Below the pieces are notes generated by a model. That model made no database searches, was not told the origin of the DNA, and was given only the letters and a program-made list of their open reading frames with translations. A program made the translations under genes and the position numbers. A DNA stretch of 12,467 nucleotides from Actinomycetales bacterium (GTDB lineage Bacteria > Actinomycetota > Actinomycetes > Actinomycetales > Cellulomonadaceae), in NCBI GenBank assembly GCA_015655615.1, contig JAATES010000209.1, positions 1-12,467 of the forward strand, written 5' to 3'. Shown in pieces: positions 6,887 through 12,467 of the stretch (positions within the stretch are counted from its first letter, which is position 1; every line of letters starts with the position of its first letter).

Positions 6887-8068
6887 CTAGTTGCCGCCCT
6901 CGTTCAGCGTGACGTCGATCGGCGTGTAGGACGCGCCCATCACGTCAACGCCCTCAGCCTTCAACTCCTCCAGCGCCTTGGCCACGTACTCGTTGCTGAA
7001 CGCCGTGGCGGGCGGGTCGGCCGTGATGATGGTCGAGCCCGTCTCATCCTTGGTGCCCTTCGCGATGGCCACGGTCTGGTCCCACTGGTCCTGGTTGATC
7101 GTGCCCACTCCACTGGTGGACGGCCAGATCAGCTTGTTGACCTCGTTGGTCATCCACAGCTGGTGGCTGGTCCCCAGGGTCGATCCGGCTGCAGTCACGA
7201 TGTCCGCGGCCGCCTGAGCGTCGTCCCGGGCATAGGCCCAGCCCTTGATGGAGGCCTTGATGAACTTCACCGTGGTGTCGGCGTAGGCAGGGTCACTGGC
7301 CAGCTTGTCGGAGTCCGCCCAGATGGCGTCCTGCAGCATGGCCGTGCCCTCGTCGTTCCAGTCGATGACGTTGAGGTCGGACGGCTGGTAGAGCTTGCCC
7401 GTCTCCGGGTTCTTGGTCTCCAGCACCTGGGCGTACTCGTTGTACGTCATGGCCTGGGCCGCGTCGATGTCACCGGCGAGGAATCCGTTCATGTCGAACG
7501 CCTGCTGCACCAGGCTGATGCCTGTGGTGGTGTCTATGCCGGCCTTCTGCATCCCGGCGAAGAGCTCCCACTGGTTGCCGAAGCCCCAGCTGCCGACCTT
7601 CTTGCCCGCCAGGTCGGCGGCCTTGGTGATGTTCTTATCCTTGAAGGAGATCTGTACCGTGCCGGACCGCTCGAAGATCTGAGCGACATCGGTCACCTTG
7701 GCACCCTGCTCGATCGAGCCCAAAACCTTGGGGACCCAGGAAATCGCATAGTCCACGTCGCCTGCGGCGAGCACGTCGATCGGCACCGTGTCCGTGCCGG
7801 CCTCGACGATCTCCACGTCGAGGCCCTCGTCCTTGTAGAACCCTTGGTCGACGGCCGCGTAATAGCCCGCGAACTGAGCCTGGGACACCCACTGCAACTG
7901 GAGCTTGACCTTGGTGAGCTCGCCGGTGCTTGCCGACGCGGACGTGGAGGCCGCGGATGACGACGGTGCGCTGGAGTCGTCGGATGAACTGCTACAAGCC
8001 GTCAGAGCAAGCGCAGCGGTGAGGCCGATGACGCCAACCCCCGCGATCTTGCGAATGTGGTGCTTCAT
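6887..8068 (-). CDS. ABC transporter substrate-binding lipoprotein, NMT1/THI5 (SsuA/ThiY-like) family
   Basis: A 393-residue lipoprotein that should capture the substrate outside the membrane and deliver it to the adjoining permeases. The N-terminus MKHHIRKIAG plus a hydrophobic core leads to the lipobox LTAC with Cys25, followed by a Ser/Ala-rich linker to about residue 49. The mature domain opens with LQLQWVSQAQFAGYYAA (56-72) and GFYKDEGLDVEIV, the signature of the NMT1/THI5 group, which includes carriers of sulfonates, taurine and pyrimidine precursors such as formyl-aminopyrimidine. The pyrimidine-degradation neighbours favour a pyrimidine-type ligand, but this is inference. The start at 8068 has AGAGGA upstream and begins the signal peptide; the frame is open to 8260 but that stretch overlaps the permease gene. 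It follows that permease by 49 bases and precedes three hairpins. Confidence 0.9.
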   Translation of the reverse strand: MKHHIRKIAGVGVIGLTAALALTACSSSSDDSSAPSSSAASTSASASTGELTKVKLQLQWVSQAQFAGYYAAVDQGFYKDEGLDVEIVEAGTDTVPIDVLAAGDVDYAISWVPKVLGSIEQGAKVTDVAQIFERSGTVQISFKDKNITKAADLAGKKVGSWGFGNQWELFAGMQKAGIDTTTGISLVQQAFDMNGFLAGDIDAAQAMTYNEYAQVLETKNPETGKLYQPSDLNVIDWNDEGTAMLQDAIWADSDKLASDPAYADTTVKFIKASIKGWAYARDDAQAAADIVTAAGSTLGTSHQLWMTNEVNKLIWPSTSGVGTINQDQWDQTVAIAKGTKDETGSTIITADPPATAFSNEYVAKALEELKAEGVDVMGASYTPIDVTLNEGGN

Positions 8069-8117
8069 GTGCTGTTCCTCTCGTAGGGCCGTGCGATGGA
8101 GGGGAAGACCGAACGGG

Positions 8118-8891
8118 TCAGGCCTCGGGATGGTTCCGCAGCCCGATCCGCTCGACGATGATGGTGGCGGCGTAGAAGACGACGCCGGTGACGACGGCGC
8201 CCAGCACGTAGGCCCAAGCCAGGGCGTAACGACTGGAGGAGACCGCCGAGGTGATGGCATGGCCGAGCCCGTCGACCGGACCGCCGAAATACTCGGCGAC
8301 CAGGGCCGAGATCACCGAGAGCGAGGAAGCGATCCCCAACCCGGTGAAGAAGAAGGGCAGGGCCCCAGGCAGGGTCACCGTGCGAGTGGCCTGCCAGCCG
8401 GAGGCCGCATAGACCCGCATCAGGTCGCGGTGGATCGGGGCCACCGTCTGCAGTCCGCGCAACGTGTTGATGTACACCGGGACGAAGACCGCGAGTGCGG
8501 CGACCATGACCCGTGCCGTCTGCACGCTCTGACCGAACATCGCGTAGAGCACGGGGGCCAGTGCGACGATTGGAATCACCGACGCGGCGGTGACGACGGG
8601 GGCACTGGCCTCCCGGATCACCCGCAAGGAGGATGCGAGTGCAGCCCAGCCCACGGCCAGCACCACTCCGATGACGAGTCCCCACCAGGCATTGGTGGCG
8701 GTGGCCCCGCTCGCCGTGGCGATCCGGGACAGGTTCTCCGTGAACTGCGCCCAGATGGCCGAGGGGCTGGGAACGACGTAAGGCGCGAGGTCGAAGTGCA
8801 CCACCATCCACTGCCAGAACGCGATGAGCACCACGCCGAGCAGCACCGGGGCGAGGATGAGCCGCAGCCGGCCCGACCAGGTCGCCGTCAT
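8118..8891 (-). CDS. ABC transporter permease (SsuC/TauC-like)
   Basis: A 257-residue inner-membrane protein of the binding-protein-dependent transport family (BPD_transp_1). The hydrophobic segments are at about 10-31, 69-90, 98-120, 126-144, 182-202 and 225-247. The cytoplasmic EAA-type loop that docks the ATPase is YAASGWQATRTVTLPGALPF (161-180). The start codon overlaps the stop of the ATPase gene (ATGA at 8888-8891), so the two are likely translationally coupled. With the second permease (9739-10623) it probably forms a heterodimeric channel. Confidence 0.92.
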   Translation of the reverse strand: MTATWSGRLRLILAPVLLGVVLIAFWQWMVVHFDLAPYVVPSPSAIWAQFTENLSRIATASGATATNAWWGLVIGVVLAVGWAALASSLRVIREASAPVVTAASVIPIVALAPVLYAMFGQSVQTARVMVAALAVFVPVYINTLRGLQTVAPIHRDLMRVYAASGWQATRTVTLPGALPFFFTGLGIASSLSVISALVAEYFGGPVDGLGHAITSAVSSSRYALAWAYVLGAVVTGVVFYAATIIVERIGLRNHPEA

Positions 8892-9742
8892 CGCAGGTCC
8901 ATTCCGCGACCAGCGGGCGCGATCCCGTGGAGCGCCTCGCGCACCGCACCGACCTGATCGAAGAACTGCACGTCCTCGCGAATGCCCTCGCCGCGGTCCC
9001 CTGCCGCGCCGAGGCCGATGGTGAGGATCTGCTGCACGCGGCCGGGCCGAGGCGACATCACGACCACCCGGTCGGAGAGGTAGACGGCCTCGGGAATGGA
9101 ATGGGTCACGAAGACGACGGCTGCTCCGGTCTCTGCCCGGATGCGCAGCAGCTCGGTCTGGAGCCGTTCGCGGGTCATCTCGTCGAGTGCGCCGAAGGGC
9201 TCGTCCATGAGAAGCAGACTGGGGCTCTCGGCCAGGGACCGGGCGATGGCGACCCGTTGCTGCATACCGCCGGAGAGCTGGCTGGGCAGGTGGCCGCCGA
9301 AGTCGGACAATCCCACGAGCGCCAGGAGCTCACGGGCCCGTTCCGCCCGCCCGGCCCGCCCCGTGCCGTGCAGTTCCAGCGGGAGCTCGATGTTCGCCTG
9401 GACGGTCCGCCAGGGCAAGAGCCCCGCCTGCTGGAAGGCGATGCCGTAGTCGTGGTTCTCCCGGGCCACCGAGGCGGGCTTGCCGAAGACGGTCACCGTG
9501 CCGGAGGTCGGCTGGTCGAGGTCGGCGATGAGCCGCATGAGGGTCGACTTCCCGCAGCCCGACGGCCCGATCAGGGAGACGAACTCGCCCGCCGCCACCG
9601 TCAGATCGACGTTGTCCAAAGCGGTGACTGCGCCGGAGCGCCCGCCGAAGACCCGGCCGACGCCTGTGACCTCGACCGCGATCGCCGCGCCGCTGGTGCT
9701 TGTCGGGGCCGGGACGGGCGTGGATTCGTTAGGGGTGCTCAT
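8888..9742 (-). CDS. ABC transporter ATP-binding protein (SsuB/TauB/NrtD-like)
   Basis: A 284-residue ATPase that energises the adjoining importer. Walker A GPSGCGKS is at 59-66, the Q-loop Gln at 104, the signature LSGGMQQR at 156-163, Walker B LLLMDEP at 176-182, and the switch His214 in VTHSIPEA. All key residues are intact. The subfamily fits nitrate/sulfonate/taurine-type importers. The first 20 residues are a Pro/Ser/Thr-rich extension. The start at 9742 has a GGAGG site a few bases upstream and overlaps the previous permease stop (ATGA at 9739-9742); the frame runs open far upstream only as an antisense-type shadow in the permease gene. It is sandwiched between the two permease genes with ATGA overlaps at both ends. 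Confidence 0.95.
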   Translation of the reverse strand: MSTPNESTPVPAPTSTSGAAIAVEVTGVGRVFGGRSGAVTALDNVDLTVAAGEFVSLIGPSGCGKSTLMRLIADLDQPTSGTVTVFGKPASVARENHDYGIAFQQAGLLPWRTVQANIELPLELHGTGRAGRAERARELLALVGLSDFGGHLPSQLSGGMQQRVAIARSLAESPSLLLMDEPFGALDEMTRERLQTELLRIRAETGAAVVFVTHSIPEAVYLSDRVVVMSPRPGRVQQILTIGLGAAGDRGEGIREDVQFFDQVGAVREALHGIAPAGRGMDLR

Positions 9743-10623
9743 GAGACCTCCGCATATCGGTAGCGCCGCAATGTCAGGCCGATGAGGGCGACCACGCCCG
9801 CCGCGACGAGGCCCACCAGGACGGCCCCGAAGATGGGCGCCCAGGCTTTCGCCGGATCGCTGCTGCCGGCCTGGGAGAACTCGATGATCATTCGGCCCAG
9901 TCCGCCCTTGAGCCCGGTGGAGACCTCGGCGACCACGGCGCCGACCACCGCGTTCGCGGCCGCGAGCCGCAAGGCCGGAAGCAGGTACGGGACGCTCGCA
10001 GGCAGCCGGAGCCGCCACAGCGTGCGCCACCAGCCGATGCCGAAGGACCGCATGAGGTCCAGGTGAACGGCCTCGGGGGAGCCGAGCCCGCGCAGCACTC
10101 CGACCGCCACCGGGAAGAATGCGAGGTAGGACGCGATGACCGCGACCGACATCCAGGGCTCCCACTGGAAACTGCCGAACTCGAGCTTGTTCCCCCAGCC
10201 TTTGACGAGCGGGGCCAGCGCGATCAGGGGCACGGTCTGGCTCAGGACGACCCAGGGCAGGACCGCCGACCGGGCCGTGCGAAAGCGCTGCATCACGATG
10301 GCGAGCAGGAAGCCCACCACCACGCCCACCAGCCACCCGATGGCCGCGACGCGAAAACTGAAGGCTCCGGCCTCGAGCACCGCTCGCCACAACGGGACGG
10401 CACTCGAGGACCGGTTGACCGGCTGACCTGCCCGCTCCGCCATCTCCCACAGGTGAGGCATGGCGGTATCGCTCGCTCGGGGCAGGACGGTGGCCCCGCC
10501 GACGGTGACCCCGCCGTCCGGCGCGAGCCACTTGTAGAGCTCCCATACCGCCATGAGCGCCACGATGCCGAGGACGCCGGTGAGAATCGCGCGCGTCCGG
10601 CCCGACGGCCGCCGGCTGGTCAT
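9739..10623 (-). CDS. ABC transporter permease, second subunit (SsuC/TauC-like)
   Basis: A 294-residue inner-membrane protein. TM1 is at about 12-32, then a long outside loop to about residue 84 that is longer than in the partner permease. Further membrane segments follow at about 92-112, 121-140, 158-180, 210-232 and 264-284. The ATPase-docking EAA loop is near 192-212 (MRSFGIGWWRTLWRLRLPAS). It is clearly divergent from the first permease, so a heterodimer is more likely than two homodimers. Its ATG overlaps the LLM stop (ATGA at 10620-10623) and its stop overlaps the ATPase start in the same way. Confidence 0.92.
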   Translation of the reverse strand: MTSRRPSGRTRAILTGVLGIVALMAVWELYKWLAPDGGVTVGGATVLPRASDTAMPHLWEMAERAGQPVNRSSSAVPLWRAVLEAGAFSFRVAAIGWLVGVVVGFLLAIVMQRFRTARSAVLPWVVLSQTVPLIALAPLVKGWGNKLEFGSFQWEPWMSVAVIASYLAFFPVAVGVLRGLGSPEAVHLDLMRSFGIGWWRTLWRLRLPASVPYLLPALRLAAANAVVGAVVAEVSTGLKGGLGRMIIEFSQAGSSDPAKAWAPIFGAVLVGLVAAGVVALIGLTLRRYRYAEVS

Positions 10624-11651
10624 GCGGTGGCCGTGATGTGCTCGGCCAGCGCGGGAATGACCCGTTCGCCGTAGGTGCGCAGCGTGCCCTCTTTGTTGTC
10701 GTGCTGCAGGTAGGCCGCGTACTGCGTGACGCCCAGGCCCTTGAGCGCGGTCAGCTTCTCCACATGCTCGCTCGGAGAGCCCAGCAGGCAGAACCGCTCG
10801 ACGATCTCGTCGGGGACGAACGTGGTGTGGCTGTTCCCGGCGCGGCCGTGCTCGTTGTAGTCGTAGCCCTCACGGTCCTTGATGTAGTCGGTGAGCACCT
10901 TGGGGATGGCGGAGTCGGTGCCGTAGCGCTTCACGATGTCCGCCACGTGATTGCCGACCATGCCGCCGAACCACCGGCACTGTTCCCGCATATGAGCGCG
11001 CTCGGCGGGCGACTCGCCGGTGCCGGTGTAGGCCGGGGCCGCGACGCAGAACTTGATCTCCTCCGGGTTGCGGCCCGCGGCCTCAGCCGAGTCTCGCACC
11101 GCCTTGATCATCCAGCCGGCGATGTCCGGGTCGGCGAGCTGGAGGATGAATCCATCCCCGACCTCGCCGGTGAGCTTGAGCGCGAGCGGCCCGTAGGCCG
11201 CCACCCAGACGTCCAGCTGCGAGCCCTTGGACCAGGGGAACTGGACGGTGCGGTCGTTGATCTGGACGGAGCGGCTGTTCGCCAGCTCGCGGATGACGTG
11301 GATGGCGTCGCGCAGTGTCGCCAGGTTGGACGGCCGCCCGTTCAGGGCCCGCACCGCCGAGTCACCGCGCCCGATGCCGCAGATGGTCCGGTTGCCGTAC
11401 ATCTCGTTCAGGGTCGCGAACAGTGAGGCCATCACCGTCCAGTCACGAGTGGCGGGGTTGGTGACCATCGGCCCGACCGTGATCTTGCGCGTGGCCGCCA
11501 GGATCGCCGAATACACCACGAACGGCTCTTCCCAGAGCAGGTGGGAGTCGAACGTCCACGCGTGGGAGAAGCCGTGAGTCTCCGCCAGCCGGGCCAGTTC
11601 GACGACGCGCGATGCCGGCGGGTCATTTTGCAGAACGATTCCGAAATCCAT
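10620..11651 (-). CDS. LLM class oxidoreductase, probably F420-dependent (TIGR03842/CPS_4043-like)
   Basis: A 343-residue TIM-barrel enzyme of the luciferase-like superfamily. It opens MDFGIVLQNDPPASRVVEL and carries TFDSHLLWEEPF (33-44), VGPMVTNPATRDWTV (59-73), LNEMYGNR (81-88) and GIGRGDSA (92-99). This matches my memory of the TIGR03842 group, relatives of methylene-tetrahydromethanopterin reductase that recur beside dihydropyrimidinase genes. Cofactor F420 is predicted for the group but not shown here; FMN is possible. The reaction is unknown. Its place between a dihydropyrimidinase and an importer suggests a redox step on the ring, for example uracil/dihydrouracil interconversion, or a RutA-like oxygenation. 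The start at 11651 has GAGGA upstream, overlapping the end of the dihydropyrimidinase gene 11 bases away. Confidence 0.88.
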   Translation of the reverse strand: MDFGIVLQNDPPASRVVELARLAETHGFSHAWTFDSHLLWEEPFVVYSAILAATRKITVGPMVTNPATRDWTVMASLFATLNEMYGNRTICGIGRGDSAVRALNGRPSNLATLRDAIHVIRELANSRSVQINDRTVQFPWSKGSQLDVWVAAYGPLALKLTGEVGDGFILQLADPDIAGWMIKAVRDSAEAAGRNPEEIKFCVAAPAYTGTGESPAERAHMREQCRWFGGMVGNHVADIVKRYGTDSAIPKVLTDYIKDREGYDYNEHGRAGNSHTTFVPDEIVERFCLLGSPSEHVEKLTALKGLGVTQYAAYLQHDNKEGTLRTYGERVIPALAEHITATA

Positions 11652-11662
11652 CAGTCATGTCC

Positions 11663-12467
11663 TCAGCTCAGGTATTGGGTCAGGCCGCGCTTGATGTACT
11701 TGCCGTGTCCCGGGCGTCCGAGGAACGCGTCGTGGTCGACGATGACCTCGCCGCGCGACAGCACGGTGTCCACGTGGCCGTCGATCTCGAAGCCCTCCCA
11801 GGCGGAGTAGTCCATGTTCATGTGGTGGGTCTTGCCCACTCCGATGCTGGTGTGCCCGTTCGGGTCGTAGATGACGATGTCGGCGTCGGCACCGGGCTGG
11901 ATGACGCCCTTCTTGCCGTACATGCCGAACATGCGCGCCGGGGTCACCGAGCAGGTCTCCACCCAGCGCTCCAGGGTCAGCTGGCCGGTCACCACGCCCT
12001 GGTACAACAGGTCCATGCGGTGCTCCACCGAGCCGATGCCGTTGGGGATCTTGGCGAAATTGCCGATCCCGAGCTCCTTCTGGTCCTTCATGCAGAACGG
12101 GCAGTGGTCGGTGGACACGAGTTGCAGGTCATTGGTCCGCAGGGCCTGCCACATGTGGTCCTGGTGCCCCTCCTCGCGGGACCGCAACGGCGTCGAGCAG
12201 ACCCACTTGGCGCCCTCGAAGCCCGGGGCGCCCAGTTGCTCCTCGAGTGAGAGGTAGAGGTACTGCGGACAGGTCTCGCCGAAGACGTTCTGTCCGCGGT
12301 CGCGCGCCGCGGCGATCTGGTCGACGGCCTGCTTTGCGCTGACGTGAACGACGTACAGGGGCGCGCCGGTGAGGTGCGCAATCATTATCGCGCGGTGGGT
12401 TGCCTCCTCCTCGGCCTCCCACGGACGCGTGAGTCCGTGGAAGTACGGCGAGGTATTGCCCGCCTCG
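11663..12467 (-). CDS. hydA: Dihydropyrimidinase / D-hydantoinase, C-terminal two thirds (5' end outside window)
   Basis: The frame is open to the window edge; 267 residues and the TGA are present of a usual 460-480. Zinc-dependent cyclic amidohydrolase that opens dihydrouracil, dihydrothymine or 5-substituted hydantoins to N-carbamoyl amino acids. Visible motifs are GNTSPYFHGLTRP near the edge, PLYVVHVSA (metal-ligand His), GETCPQYLYL, STDHCPF (the Asp of the metal centre), IPNGIGSVEHRM (substrate-backbone loop), and GADADIVIYDPN opening the C-terminal beta-sandwich segment. The N-terminal HxH and carboxylated Lys lie outside the window. An internal Met at 12385 is not the start: family sequence continues in frame upstream of it. 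Dihydropyrimidinase and hydantoinase cannot be told apart by motif alone. First visible gene of the minus-strand train. Confidence 0.93.
   Translation of the reverse strand, partial: EAGNTSPYFHGLTRPWEAEEEATHRAIMIAHLTGAPLYVVHVSAKQAVDQIAAARDRGQNVFGETCPQYLYLSLEEQLGAPGFEGAKWVCSTPLRSREEGHQDHMWQALRTNDLQLVSTDHCPFCMKDQKELGIGNFAKIPNGIGSVEHRMDLLYQGVVTGQLTLERWVETCSVTPARMFGMYGKKGVIQPGADADIVIYDPNGHTSIGVGKTHHMNMDYSAWEGFEIDGHVDTVLSRGEVIVDHDAFLGRPGHGKYIKRGLTQYLS

Noticed and set aside
8069..8260. N-terminal extension of the binding protein
   Set aside because: It would overlap the permease gene and bury the lipoprotein signal; the ATG at 8068 has its own ribosome-binding site and starts the signal peptide.
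7905..8957. 350-codon open frame on + strand across the binding-protein and permease genes
   Set aside because: Asp/Gly/Arg/His-rich composition, spans two real genes on the other strand, no recognisable domain.
9743..10546. N-terminal extension of the ATPase in its open frame
   Set aside because: It lies in another frame of the permease gene and has low-complexity Arg/Gly/Ala composition; the ATPase has a GGAGG site and ATGA overlap at 9742.
12088..12422. Alternative-frame minus-strand open frames inside the dihydropyrimidinase
   Set aside because: Arg/Ser/Thr-rich shadows; the conserved amidohydrolase frame is continuous through the same bases to the window end.

Overview
The window is high-GC DNA with actinobacterial character. 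Third-position GC is strong, SD sites are AGGA/GGAGG-like, genes are packed tightly with ATGA stop/start overlaps, the intrinsic-terminator-like hairpins lack long U-runs, one gene carries a lipoprotein signal, and one oxidoreductase appears to be of an F420-type LLM subfamily. I cannot name the genus. Almost all coding is on the minus strand. No tRNA, rRNA, CRISPR array, insertion sequence or prophage gene is visible.

Left part (1-4511), unrelated single genes. A few codons of an amino-acid ABC transporter ATPase end at 80 (+). Three bases later a large secreted zinc metalloprotease ends (84-2654, -). It has a signal peptide, a metzincin motif, two DUF5011-type Ig-like domains and two further basic Ig-like domains, and its promoter suggests a leaderless mRNA. 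Next is a group-1 luciferase-like flavin monooxygenase (2958-4004, -), preceded by a leader that can fold as a closed multi-branch RNA. On the + strand lies an orphan Ig-like domain (4112-4447), probably the 3' remnant of a surface-protein gene. It ends at a perfect 16-bp hairpin terminator (4463-4511).

Right part (4573-12467), one catabolic gene train, all minus strand. In transcription order it reads: dihydropyrimidinase/hydantoinase (5' end outside the window), LLM oxidoreductase of the type I remember as TIGR03842/CPS_4043, ABC permease, ABC ATPase, second ABC permease, NMT1/THI5-type lipoprotein binding protein, class III aminotransferase, and YdfG-like short-chain dehydrogenase. The LLM, permease, ATPase and second permease genes are joined by three consecutive ATGA overlaps. 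A cluster of three hairpins separates the binding protein gene from the aminotransferase gene.

Read together, the right part looks like uptake and reductive degradation of a pyrimidine or hydantoin-like compound. The ABC system would import the ring. The dihydropyrimidinase would open it. An N-carbamoyl-beta-alanine amidohydrolase, not in the window, would release beta-alanine. The aminotransferase would convert that to malonate semialdehyde, and the YdfG-like enzyme would reduce the toxic semialdehyde to 3-hydroxypropionate. The LLM protein sits where a dihydropyrimidine dehydrogenase would be expected, so its reaction is the most interesting open question here. The individual family calls are well supported; the pathway assignment is inference.
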